Counted from the stretch's first letter, positions 1 to 6,047 are shown. The stretch is 11,389 bases of DNA from an uncultured Christensenellaceae bacterium (GCA_944381335.1 CALWKT010000118.1:1-11389), one strand, 5' to 3'. Program-made: numbers and translations. The notes: generated by a model not told the origin, from the letters alone.

Positions 1-117
1 AAGACTCTGAAAAAGAATCTGGCGTTAATTAACGCCAGACCTAAGAAAGTGCTTGGTTACAAAACACCGGCAGATTTATTTGAACAAGAATTGCAAAAAG
101 TGTTGCACTTGGTTTGA
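1..117 (+). CDS. IS30-family transposase, C-terminal fragment (cut by window edge)
   Basis: The first 38 codons are open from base 1 to a TGA at 115-117. They encode the hallmark C-terminus of IS30-family DDE transposases: a Leu/Ile-Asn-x-Arg-Pro-(R/K)-K-x-Leu-Gly-Tyr-Lys-Thr-Pro stretch (roughly LINARPKKVLGYKTP), followed by an amphipathic tail ending in His-Leu-Val. In the family this segment lies just downstream of the catalytic Glu, so the helix-turn-helix and DDE core would be left of the window. Whether the full element is intact cannot be judged. The right inverted repeat should lie within a few tens of bases of the stop, possibly including TTGACAATTCA at about 113-123, but the left end is missing so the boundary cannot be fixed. 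Family assignment is firm; the state of the element is unknown. Confidence 0.85.
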   Translation, partial: KTLKKNLALINARPKKVLGYKTPADLFEQELQKVLHLV

Positions 118-137
118 CAATTCACTCCGTTTCACGC

Positions 138-163
138 AAAAAACCGCCCTTCGGGGCGGTTTT
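138..163. terminator. Intrinsic terminator with UUCG tetraloop, bidirectional
   Basis: ACCGCCC (143-149), loop TTCG and GGGCGGT (154-160) form a perfect 7-bp stem, extended by A-T pairs. Read leftward, a run of six T follows the stem; read rightward, four T. It lies 57 bases past the tetR stop and 20 bases past the transposase stop. The longer T-run suggests that it mainly ends the leftward tetR transcript and also insulates against read-through from the IS element. Confidence 0.85.
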
Positions 164-220
164 CAGTGTCCGTAAACATTCTGCGGAATCAGATTTTTCG
201 CTGCGCTTACAACTTTTCAG

Positions 221-796
221 TCAGTTCTTCTCTTTAGCGAATTTCTCCTTGAGTATCGGGAGCGCCGTTTCGATCAGCCTGATCTGCGGCAACAGATAAT
301 CCTCGTCTTCAAACAACGCGTAATGGACGCTTGCGCGGACGAAAGAATAGATCAACGGCTGAATTATCTGCCACGGTATCCCGAGTTTGGGTTCAAGTTC
401 CTTGGCGTAATCGGTATAGCGTTTCGTTACGCCCTTGAAAAATTCCGTGCCGTATTTGCGGTACTTCGGAGACGTGTAGACCTGATACATGAATCTGTAC
501 TTCTCCCCGTGCTTTTTCGCCGTCCAGTAAGGGATCTCGTGGAGAAATCTCACGATATCGTCAAAGTTTTCAGGCGCCTGTTCCATAAATTCGTCCTCGA
601 CTTTCGCCATGCAATACGCGGTCGAATCAATGATTATCTCGTCTTTTGTGCCGAAATAATGAAAGATGTTGCCTGAGCTCATCCCACAGGCTTCGGCAAG
701 CATTTTGGTAGAAGTGCCTTCGATACCGTTTTTGCAAAAACAGTCGTAACATATAACGAGCAATTCGTCTCTTTTATTCGGGTTTTTCTTTCTCAT
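221..796 (-). CDS. TetR/AcrR-family transcriptional regulator
   Basis: A 191-residue protein of normal TetR length. The N-terminal DNA-binding domain covers residues about 10-55. Its helix-turn-helix (28-55) has the family pattern T-S-x-x-x-L-A-x-x-x-G-x-S-x-G-x-x-(F/Y)-x-Y-F-x-x-K-(D/E), seen here as TSTKMLAEACGMSSG followed by NIFHYFGTKDE. The rest (about 60-191) is helical and diverged, as expected for a ligand-binding and dimerisation domain, so the effector cannot be predicted. The ATG is preceded by AAAGGAG (802-808) at good spacing. The 21-base inverted repeat at 866-886, about 70 bases upstream of the ATG, is a candidate autoregulatory operator. The neighbouring DUF1294 and EEP-fold genes are upstream on the same strand with no canonical terminator between, so co-transcription is possible. 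Family call firm, targets unknown. Confidence 0.93.
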   Translation of the reverse strand: MRKKNPNKRDELLVICYDCFCKNGIEGTSTKMLAEACGMSSGNIFHYFGTKDEIIIDSTAYCMAKVEDEFMEQAPENFDDIVRFLHEIPYWTAKKHGEKYRFMYQVYTSPKYRKYGTEFFKGVTKRYTDYAKELEPKLGIPWQIIQPLIYSFVRASVHYALFEDEDYLLPQIRLIETALPILKEKFAKEKN

Positions 797-865
797 TTCA
801 ACTCCTTTGCGTATTCCCTTCGCGTCCCCGGTACGTCTGAATTTCCGACTTATTTCCCAACGCGC

Positions 866-886
866 ACACGTTAGCGAAAAACGTGT
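866..886. promoter_or_regulatory. 21-bp inverted repeat upstream of tetR, candidate operator
   Basis: ACACGTT (866-872) and AACGTGT (880-886) are perfect 7-bp inverted arms around the 7-base spacer AGCGAAA. There is no T-run after it, so it is not a terminator. The dyad length and position, upstream of a TetR-family gene and downstream of the DUF1294 stop, fit a TetR operator. This is inference; I could not assign a convincing -35/-10 pair beside it. Confidence 0.45.
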
Positions 887-986
887 TTACATGCGTCGCA
901 GTCCGTGCGGATCTGAAATCCGCAAAGCAGAAATAAGTATTAAGTTGCGTTATCTGACCTCTTCTCTTCAGCCGACAGGCACAGGA

Positions 987-1265
987 TCAGGTGTAGATAA
1001 AAATAAGCACGACAGCTGCGACCGATATTACGGCAAACAACGGCACGAGCAAGATGAAATACCAGTGCTTCGTCTTGTGCCGGCATATCGCCATCCCGAG
1101 CAAGCCGCCTACTCCGCCGAGAAAAAAGCTGCAACCGAGAAGTACCGCTTCGGGTATTCTCCACATTCCGTTTTTTGCTTTTATTTTGTCCGCCGCGAAC
1201 ACGATGAACGTGACCAGAGTCATCGCGCCGAAAGCGATCAGCATTATCTTTTCGTATATATTCAT
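987..1265 (-). CDS. DUF1294 family small membrane protein
   Basis: A 92-residue protein with hydrophobic segments at about residues 5-24, 39-60 and 69-91. It carries the DUF1294 signature in order: D-K near residue 26, W-R-I-P-E (about 35-39), a Gly-rich stretch (GGVGGLLGM) and R-H-K-T-x-H-x-x-F. Function of the family is not established. The ATG lies inside the last codons of the upstream EEP-fold gene (ATGA overlap, 1262-1265), and no separate ribosome binding site is seen, so it is probably translated by coupling. No clear terminator follows its stop; the 190 bases before tetR hold only the inverted repeat and a weak GCGGAT/ATCCGC hairpin without T-run. Confidence 0.85.
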   Translation of the reverse strand: MNIYEKIMLIAFGAMTLVTFIVFAADKIKAKNGMWRIPEAVLLGCSFFLGGVGGLLGMAICRHKTKHWYFILLVPLFAVISVAAVVLIFIYT

Positions 1266-2356
1266 AGCAGTTTGAATGTCATCGTTGCCGGATTGTGATC
1301 ACTGTAAGTGAAATCGTTGTCGATATTTTCGCATTTCACGACTTCAATGTTGTCTGACACAATGAATCCGTCCAGAACGACCGTGTAGTTTACCCCCTTT
1401 TCATACGTAATATCCGTGCTCCTGCACGTAGGTACGTTCACGTCCGCGACGAACCTGAAACCGTCTGCAAGATCCTCGTCGGTCAGAGTGAACACCCAGT
1501 CCGGGCACAGCTGTTCTGTCTCAAACAGACCGTCGCTCGCGGCAATATCGTGATTGAAATCTCCTCCTACGATCACGTAATTTCCCTTCTCTTTTTCTTC
1601 TGTAAGGAAAGCGTTGAGCACTTCAAGCTGTTGCTGTCTGACAGTGCCGCCCTCGTCGTAAGCCGACATATGACTGTTGACCACGACAAGCTGACTGCCG
1701 CCTTCGAGCGCATAACGCGTGACGACAAAGCATCTGTCAAGGTCGAAATATTTGCTTATGTCCGTCGCAAGCGGATACTGCCTCCTGATCGCGGAATCCA
1801 TAGCGAACCTGCTGTAAGAAGCAAGCGCCGTAAGGCTTTTTCCGTGAGGATCGGTTATAGGATAAAACAGATACGCGCTGTCGTAGCATATGCCGTAATT
1901 GCGCGACATATCAGCAAACGCCGTGTTGAATATATCGTATTGATTGACGTGGAAGCTCCTGGTAGAATCAAGATCCACTTCCTGAAGAAGTACGAAATCG
2001 TAATTGCCTTCGCTGATAAGTCCGGCAGAACCGTTGATATTGGTCATCACGACTTCTTTGCTTGCCGCCTTGCTGTTCTTGCCGGTGACCTTTGTGCCGT
2101 CCTTCATCGTACCGCTGTCCATGAAGAACGAGAATTCATGATTATACGCGCCGAAACCGACGTTGTAAGTCGCAATGGTGTATTCCGTTCCCTTTCCGAC
2201 GGTGGCAGTCTGATTGTTTTCTATTGTGACGGACGTATTGTCAGGTATTCTTTCGTACGTAAGACCGACGTAACATACGTATGCTGCGACGACGATCAGA
2301 ACAAGCGCGATCAGCGCGAGGATGACGCAAGCCGTTACGGATACGAATTTTCGCAT
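1262..2356 (-). CDS. Membrane-anchored endonuclease/exonuclease/phosphatase (EEP) family enzyme
   Basis: A 364-residue protein starting with a single hydrophobic segment (about residues 3-33), probably a signal anchor that places the enzyme outside the membrane. The EEP fold follows with its metal and catalytic motifs in order: T-Y-N-V-G-F-G (N65), L-L-Q-E-V-D (E126), V-V-N-S-H-M (H229), V-G-G-D-F-N (D266, N268) and the final S-D-H-N-P (D353, H354). The family (DNase I, exonuclease III, sphingomyelinase and inositol phosphatase relatives) cleaves phosphodiesters or phosphomonoesters with a divalent metal; the substrate cannot be told here. The start is the ATG at 2356 with AGAGGTGG (2361-2368) upstream; a TTG five codons earlier lies on top of that site and is unlikely. 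A promoter lies at 2408-2436. It overlaps the DUF1294 gene by four bases. Confidence 0.9.
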   Translation of the reverse strand: MRKFVSVTACVILALIALVLIVVAAYVCYVGLTYERIPDNTSVTIENNQTATVGKGTEYTIATYNVGFGAYNHEFSFFMDSGTMKDGTKVTGKNSKAASKEVVMTNINGSAGLISEGNYDFVLLQEVDLDSTRSFHVNQYDIFNTAFADMSRNYGICYDSAYLFYPITDPHGKSLTALASYSRFAMDSAIRRQYPLATDISKYFDLDRCFVVTRYALEGGSQLVVVNSHMSAYDEGGTVRQQQLEVLNAFLTEEKEKGNYVIVGGDFNHDIAASDGLFETEQLCPDWVFTLTDEDLADGFRFVADVNVPTCRSTDITYEKGVNYTVVLDGFIVSDNIEVVKCENIDNDFTYSDHNPATMTFKLL

Positions 2357-2407
2357 AATTCCACCTCTCAAGCATTAAAAATGCCGGAAATAACGTTTTA
2401 TATCAAT

Positions 2408-2436
2408 ATTATAAACTATAGCGGAAGATAAGTCAA
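2408..2436 (-). promoter_or_regulatory. Promoter of the EEP-DUF1294 unit
   Basis: Leftward TTGACT (2431-2436), 17-base spacer, perfect TATAAT (2408-2413). It lies about 50 bases upstream of the EEP ATG. Confidence 0.8.
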
Positions 2437-2443
2437 GGAACGG

Positions 2444-2479
2444 AAAAAGAGACCTTCAGTCCTTGAAGATCTCTTTTTT
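2444..2479 (-). terminator. Intrinsic terminator of the permease gene
   Basis: AAAAAGAGA and TCTCTTTTT form the outer stem and CTTCA/TGAAG the inner stem around a GTCCT loop, with one mismatch between them. It starts 18 bases beyond the permease stop. The A/T-rich flanks give T-runs in both directions, so it could also stop rightward transcription. Confidence 0.75.
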
Positions 2480-2496
2480 ATCCGCTTTCGTTATTA

Positions 2497-4071
2497 CTAC
2501 TCTTTTCCGACCGAAAGTTCGTCCGCCGCGCTTCCTTCGACGGTCTCTCCCTCTGCCGAAGGAGCCGTTCCTTCTGCGGTACCGGCAGAAGCGCCGTCCC
2601 CGTCGTTTTCTTCGTCAGAAGTCTTTACGTTCTCTTCAGTCGCTTCGCCGTAAGCTATCTTTGCCGCCGCGATATCTTCTTCGCTGCCCATATTTCTGAC
2701 TTCGTTTTTGATCTTGGGCAGGATCGCATTGGCGACGATGCCGACTATCGTTGCGACGAATACGCCTGAAAGGTTCATGCTGACCGTATCGGAGAACCTG
2801 ATGTTGATGCCGCCGTTCACGACTATACCGATGCCGATGACGAGTATCAGCGCAACGACTATGATGTTGCGGAACTTGGTCATATCCACCTTGGAAGCCG
2901 CTAAGGTGCGCAGACCGATAGCTGATATCATGCCGTAAAGAATGATCTCAATGCCGCCGCGTACGGGCACAGGGATAGTCTGCAGGAAGCCGCCGAATTT
3001 GCCGAAGAACCCGAGGAATATCGCGAATGCCGCAGTCCATCTGAGGATCTTGGGATTGTAATTGCCTGTGGTGGCAAGCACACCGGTGTTTTCGCTGTAA
3101 GTCGTATTGCACGGACCGCCGAGGAAGCCTGCAAGGACGGTCGCCGCACCGTCGCCGAGAAGGGTCCTGTGCAGACCGGGATCCTTGAAGAAATCCTTGC
3201 CCACGACCGCGCCGTTGGTCGTAATGTCGCCGATATGCTCCATGAACGGAACGATCGCGACTATCGCGATAGACAGCACCGCGCCCCAGTTCTTAAAGCT
3301 GGGCAGGCTGAAAAACTGTATGCCGTTGGCGTCCTTGGAAACATACGGAATATTGAACCAGTGCGCATTGACTATTCCGTTGAAATCCATCTTTACCGCG
3401 CCGCAGAAATGAAGGATCACGCAGAGCACGTAACCGCAGACAATGCCGACGAGAATCGGGATTATATTGAATATTTTCAGCACCTTGTTCTTCTTGAACT
3501 GCACGACGTTGAACAGTATAACCACCGCTGCCGTAAACGCGGCGATTATCCAGCAGAGCCACGTGGGTCCGAAATCTGCCGCGCTTGCGCCGCTTGCGTC
3601 GTTGATACCCGTGCTTGCAAGCCCAAGACCGATAAGGATTATGACAGGTCCGGTGACCACCGGCGGGAACACCTTCTTGATTCTCTCCGCGCCGACAAAG
3701 TATGCGAGCAACGAGAACAGGAAGTACATCAGACCGGCAAAGATTATACCTGCCTGAGCGGTCTGAACCCCCTCCTGAGTGGGTAATCCGTCAGAATTCA
3801 GCGTATACATCGCAACGCACGAGATGAACATAAAGCTGGAGCCGAGGAATACGGGCACTTTGCCTTTTGTTATGATATGGAACAGAAGAGTTCCGAGACC
3901 TGCCGTGACGAGCGCAACGGATACGTTCATGCCCGTCAGGAGCGGTACGAGAATGGTAGCTCCGAACATCGCGAACAGGTGCTGTACAGCCAGCAGATAC
4001 TCTTTGCCGTTTTCCAGTCTGATCGCGTTCCACGCCTTTTTAAAGACGTTGGATTTTGAATTTTCCTGCAT
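2497..4071 (-). CDS. NCS2-family nucleobase permease, probably uracil (UraA/PyrP type)
   Basis: A 524-residue integral membrane protein with the dense hydrophobic pattern of the 14-TM NCS2 fold. It matches UraA-type permeases: Q-H-L-F-A-M-F-G-A-T (His31) in TM1, LGSSFMFIS in TM3, the TM8 glutamate motif M-E-H-I-G-D (Glu278), D-P-G-L-H-R, and N-T-T-Y-S-E-N-T-G in TM10 (Glu327). Glu278 and Glu327 correspond to the uracil-contacting glutamates of E. coli UraA (E241, E290). The proton-linked His of UraA (EHVGH) is Asp282 here, closer to the purine branch, so xanthine cannot be excluded. Residues 464-524 form an acidic Ala/Gly/Ser/Glu-rich tail, longer than the UraA C-terminus and probably disordered. 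The ATG has GGAGG (4077-4081). The leader with pyrimidine tract and terminator argues independently for pyrimidine control and thus for uracil uptake. Confidence 0.9.
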   Translation of the reverse strand: MQENSKSNVFKKAWNAIRLENGKEYLLAVQHLFAMFGATILVPLLTGMNVSVALVTAGLGTLLFHIITKGKVPVFLGSSFMFISCVAMYTLNSDGLPTQEGVQTAQAGIIFAGLMYFLFSLLAYFVGAERIKKVFPPVVTGPVIILIGLGLASTGINDASGASAADFGPTWLCWIIAAFTAAVVILFNVVQFKKNKVLKIFNIIPILVGIVCGYVLCVILHFCGAVKMDFNGIVNAHWFNIPYVSKDANGIQFFSLPSFKNWGAVLSIAIVAIVPFMEHIGDITTNGAVVGKDFFKDPGLHRTLLGDGAATVLAGFLGGPCNTTYSENTGVLATTGNYNPKILRWTAAFAIFLGFFGKFGGFLQTIPVPVRGGIEIILYGMISAIGLRTLAASKVDMTKFRNIIVVALILVIGIGIVVNGGINIRFSDTVSMNLSGVFVATIVGIVANAILPKIKNEVRNMGSEEDIAAAKIAYGEATEENVKTSDEENDGDGASAGTAEGTAPSAEGETVEGSAADELSVGKE

Positions 4072-4081
4072 AAAAGCCTCC

Positions 4082-4195
4082 TTATAAAAAAATCACAACC
4101 CTGAAGGCTGTGACAAACTCAGTTGAAAAAGAAAAGGAAAACGTAATCCCGTTGTTGCAGAAATTTATGCGTCTTGCGATTCTCTTTGCGTACAT
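4082..4195 (-). CDS. 37-residue leader peptide overlapping the attenuator of the uracil permease
   Basis: An ATG at 4195 with AAGGA (4201-4205) five bases upstream opens 37 codons ending in TAA at 4082-4084. The peptide begins basic (MYAKRIARR), continues through an F-S-F-S-F-S run encoded by the pyrimidine tract, and ends with FRVVIFL encoded by the right arm of the terminator hairpin and its U-run. The stop is fused to the permease ribosome binding site (TAAGGAGG), and the permease ATG is 10 bases past the stop. The peptide resembles no protein I know; the value lies in its position. The E. coli pyrBI leader peptide (44 residues) has the same relation to a U-rich pause tract and a terminator. 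Expression is inferred from the ribosome binding site and architecture only. Confidence 0.65.
   Translation of the reverse strand: MYAKRIARRINFCNNGITFSFSFSTEFVTAFRVVIFL
4086..4113 (-). terminator. Leader terminator (attenuator) of the uracil permease
   Basis: Read leftward, TCACAGCC (4113-4106), loop TTCAG and GGTTGTGA (4100-4093) make an 8-bp stem with one G-U pair, followed directly by seven U (4092-4086). It is placed between promoter and permease, 14 bases before the permease ATG. It must therefore be bypassed for expression, which makes it an attenuator and not a gene-end terminator. It lies wholly inside the leader ORF. Confidence 0.8.
4125..4141 (-). promoter_or_regulatory. Pyrimidine (U-rich) tract, candidate UTP-sensitive pause site
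   Basis: Read leftward, 17 uninterrupted pyrimidines, 13 of them T, in the pattern TTTTCCTTTTCTTTTTC. The tract ends 11 bases before the terminator stem, inside the leader ORF. In pyrBI such a tract slows RNA polymerase when UTP is low and lets the leader ribosome catch up. Its first eight bases (4134-4141) are also perfectly complementary to the leader ribosome binding region at 4198-4205. Confidence 0.55.
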
Positions 4196-4226
4196 GATTT
4201 TCCTTCTTCCGTGATCCGTCTAAATA

Positions 4227-4256
4227 ATACTAACACGCATCGGCGCACACTGTCAA
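4227..4256 (-). promoter_or_regulatory. Promoter of the permease leader transcript
   Basis: Leftward TTGACA (4251-4256), 18-base spacer, TAGTAT (4227-4232) preceded by TGT, an extended -10 element. It implies a leader RNA of about 150 nucleotides before the permease ATG. Confidence 0.7.
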
Positions 4257-4387
4257 TACGTATCCTGAAATTAAGGTATTTTTTTAAATTCTGTCAAAGT
4301 TGAAACGCGTGGATCTTATGCTCATCGCCGACGACGCAAAACTTCAGTTTTTCGTCCGCGCGACAAGAAGACGCGATTCTGCCCCTG

Positions 4388-4412
4388 AAAAAAACCTCCC
4401 GTTTCCGGGAGG
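4388..4412 (-). terminator. Intrinsic terminator of the aldo/keto reductase gene
   Basis: CCTCCCG (4395-4401) and CGGGAGG (4406-4412) pair perfectly around a four-base loop (GAAA on the transcribed strand), followed leftward by seven T. It lies 22 bases past the reductase stop. The 115 bases between it and the permease promoter show no further feature. Confidence 0.92.
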
Positions 4413-4434
4413 ATATATCCTTGTTTTGACGCGA

Positions 4435-5286
4435 TCAGAAATCCGCTTCGTCCGGGTGCTGACCTCTGCCGCCGAAAGGACGCATATAATCTATGAAATA
4501 CATATCCGAAGGTGTGATCTCAAAGTCAAACACATCTGCATTCTCCGCCATCCTGTCGCCGTGAACGGACTTGGGCAGCGGCACCGCGCCGTGCTGAAGC
4601 GCCCATCTCACGGCAAGCTGAGCCGGCGTTTTGCCGTACTTGTGCGCCATCGCGACTATCTCGTCGTTTTCAAGCACTTCCCCTCTGCCGAGCGGACGGT
4701 AAGCTTCTATCAGGATGCCGTTTTCCTTGCAGAACGCGACCGTGTCGAACTGAGGATACCCCGGGTGCATTTCTATCTGATCGACGGCAGGTTTGACCGT
4801 ACAGCTGTCAAGTATGCTGAGAATATGGTGCGGCAAAAAGTTGGAAAGACCTATGCTCCTGACCTTTCCGCTCGCCTTTATTTCTTCAAACGCCTTCCAT
4901 GTGTCACTGTTGATCTTCTGCCAGTCGCTGTAATTCTTCGCGTTTGCAGGCCAATGGATCAGAAAAAGATCGATATAATCAAGTCCGAGATTGTCAAGCG
5001 ACTTCTTGAATCCGTCGAGCGCACTTTTATATCCTCTGTCCGTTCCCCACAGTTTGCTGGTGACGAAAACGTCCTCTCTGTTTACCTTGCTGTCTCTGAT
5101 CGCCTTGCCCACGCCCTTTTCGTTGCCGTAAATAAAAGCGGTGTCGATATGACGGTAGCCGAGGTTCAGCGCTTCACGCACACAAGCGTATGCGGAATCG
5201 TCGTCCGCGATCTTGAAAGTACCGTATCCTACGCAAGGGATCTTATTGCCGTCGTTCATCACAAAGCAATCGCGCAAATTTTCCAT
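4435..5286 (-). CDS. Aldo/keto reductase (2,5-diketo-D-gluconate reductase-like)
   Basis: A 283-residue cytosolic NAD(P)H-dependent carbonyl reductase of normal length. The catalytic tetrad is complete: Asp48 and Tyr53 in GYRHIDTAFIYGNE, Lys78 in VTSKLWG and His111 in LIHWP. Other family marks are PCVGYGTF near the N-terminus, IGLSNF (145-150), the strand with Q-I-E-M-H-P, P-K-S at 238-240 in the cofactor-binding part, and the C-terminal G-R-G-Q-H-P-D-E-A-D-F typical of DkgA-like enzymes. The physiological substrate is unknown; relatives reduce diketogluconate, methylglyoxal and other aldehydes. The start is the ATG at 5286 with GGAGG (5291-5295); a start 13 codons upstream would bury that site. 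It has its own promoter (5332-5360) and a strong terminator, so it is probably monocistronic. Confidence 0.95.
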   Translation of the reverse strand: MENLRDCFVMNDGNKIPCVGYGTFKIADDDSAYACVREALNLGYRHIDTAFIYGNEKGVGKAIRDSKVNREDVFVTSKLWGTDRGYKSALDGFKKSLDNLGLDYIDLFLIHWPANAKNYSDWQKINSDTWKAFEEIKASGKVRSIGLSNFLPHHILSILDSCTVKPAVDQIEMHPGYPQFDTVAFCKENGILIEAYRPLGRGEVLENDEIVAMAHKYGKTPAQLAVRWALQHGAVPLPKSVHGDRMAENADVFDFEITPSDMYFIDYMRPFGGRGQHPDEADF

Positions 5287-5331
5287 ATTACCTCCGAAGT
5301 GCGCCGCAAAAGCGGAATACACCATATGTCC

Positions 5332-5360
5332 AGTATATCAAATCAGACGCGGCTAGGCAA
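5332..5360 (-). promoter_or_regulatory. Promoter of the aldo/keto reductase gene
   Basis: Leftward TTGCCT (5355-5360), 17-base spacer, TATACT (5332-5337) with a TGA extended -10, about 46 bases upstream of the ATG. Confidence 0.65.
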
Positions 5361-5416
5361 TATTAATTTTTAAATATGATAAAATTTTTGAAAAACACGT
5401 CAGGATATTAAGTTTA

Positions 5417-6010
5417 TCAATTGATTTCAGAGGCATATTCCATAATCATACTCTGGATATACGCACTTGCCTCGTCCCTGTCGGTATACTTCCCGTATTC
5501 CTGCCTGCTCACGGGAGTTCCGATATAAATCCTGCTTCTCCTGAACGCTGTGAGATCGGGATACAGATATACAGGCAGAATTTTTGCGTCGCTCTTTTCG
5601 GCAAGCAATATATAGGACGCTTTAAAGTCGAAAAATCCGTATTTTCTGGGGTTTACAAATCCTTCAGGAAAAATACACACCACTCCCCCGTCTGAAAGTA
5701 TCTTCGTTGCCTGTTTGAAAAATCCCAGGTTGGGCTTTTCCTGTTCTACATATAGACAATCGAACAAAGAAGCAATGATTCTGGGAAAAAATCTCTGCTT
5801 CAGATCTTTGTCCGCAACGAACCATATCTTCTTTTTCCTGCCGTAAACGAGATAGATGAAAAACGCGTCGAGATTTGAATAATGATTGCTTACTATGATC
5901 GTGCCGTCTTCTATTTTATAGCTTGTATTCCCCTCTTTTTTGTAAAGAAGAAACGGCCAGAAAAATATATAAACAATAACTATAAATATGTGTCTTGTCG
6001 CTTTTTTCAT
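5417..6010 (-). CDS. PlsC-type 1-acyl-sn-glycerol-3-phosphate acyltransferase family protein
   Basis: A 197-residue protein with a hydrophobic N-terminal segment (about residues 7-23). The acyltransferase motif I is N-H-Y-S-N-L-D (His43 and Asp48, the HX4D catalytic pair) and motif III is I-F-P-E-G (113-117). The family transfers an acyl chain to lysophosphatidate or a related lysolipid at the inner membrane; the exact acceptor is unknown. It is at the short end for PlsC. The start is odd: the ATG directly follows a GC-rich hairpin and a short T-run, with no ribosome binding site between, and no better in-frame start is visible before the catalytic domain. The DUF4177-like gene ends 37 bases upstream on the same strand, so expression probably depends on read-through of the hairpin from that gene's promoter. 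No strong terminator follows; the promoter of the reductase lies just beyond. Confidence 0.88.
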   Translation of the reverse strand: MKKATRHIFIVIVYIFFWPFLLYKKEGNTSYKIEDGTIIVSNHYSNLDAFFIYLVYGRKKKIWFVADKDLKQRFFPRIIASLFDCLYVEQEKPNLGFFKQATKILSDGGVVCIFPEGFVNPRKYGFFDFKASYILLAEKSDAKILPVYLYPDLTAFRRSRIYIGTPVSRQEYGKYTDRDEASAYIQSMIMEYASEIN

Positions 6011-6039
6011 AAAAATTTGCGGCGCGTATTCCGCGCCGC
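6011..6039 (-). terminator. Terminator-like hairpin abutting the acyltransferase start codon
   Basis: GCGGCGCG (6019-6026) and CGCGCCGC (6032-6039) form a perfect 8-bp stem with a 5-base loop. Read leftward it is followed by AAATTTTT and then at once by the ATG of the acyltransferase. It lies 9 bases past the stop of the small upstream gene. The U-run is short and begins after three A, so partial termination is likely, giving less acyltransferase than small protein. Confidence 0.65.
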
Positions 6040-6047
6040 GTAAAGAC

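Noticed and set aside
900..930. GCGGAT/ATCCGC hairpin as terminator of the EEP-DUF1294 unit
   Set aside because: The stem is only six pairs and no T-run follows on the relevant strand.
1550..2431. Rightward ORF of 293 codons opposite the EEP-fold gene
   Set aside because: Antisense shadow of a gene with all EEP motifs; no start signals; it runs through the real promoter of that gene.
2463..2699. Rightward Arg/Leu/Pro-rich ORF near the permease end
   Set aside because: It is the reverse reading of the low-complexity acidic tail of the permease.
4072..4256. PyrR-binding attenuator or a metabolite riboswitch upstream of the permease
   Set aside because: No conserved PyrR loop (AGUCCNGAGAGGCU-like) and no recognisable riboswitch core is seen; the leader is short and fully explained by the ORF, pyrimidine tract and terminator. 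Not fully excluded without alignment.
4300..5373. Long rightward ORF of 357 codons opposite the aldo/keto reductase
   Set aside because: It is the antisense of a clear reductase with all catalytic residues, has no ribosome binding site and its product (Arg-, Val- and His-rich) resembles nothing. Codon bias of the real gene keeps the opposite frame open.
5360..5416. A/T-rich stretch after the acyltransferase gene as its terminator
   Set aside because: There are T-runs but no GC-bearing stem; it looks like promoter-upstream A/T-rich sequence for the reductase.
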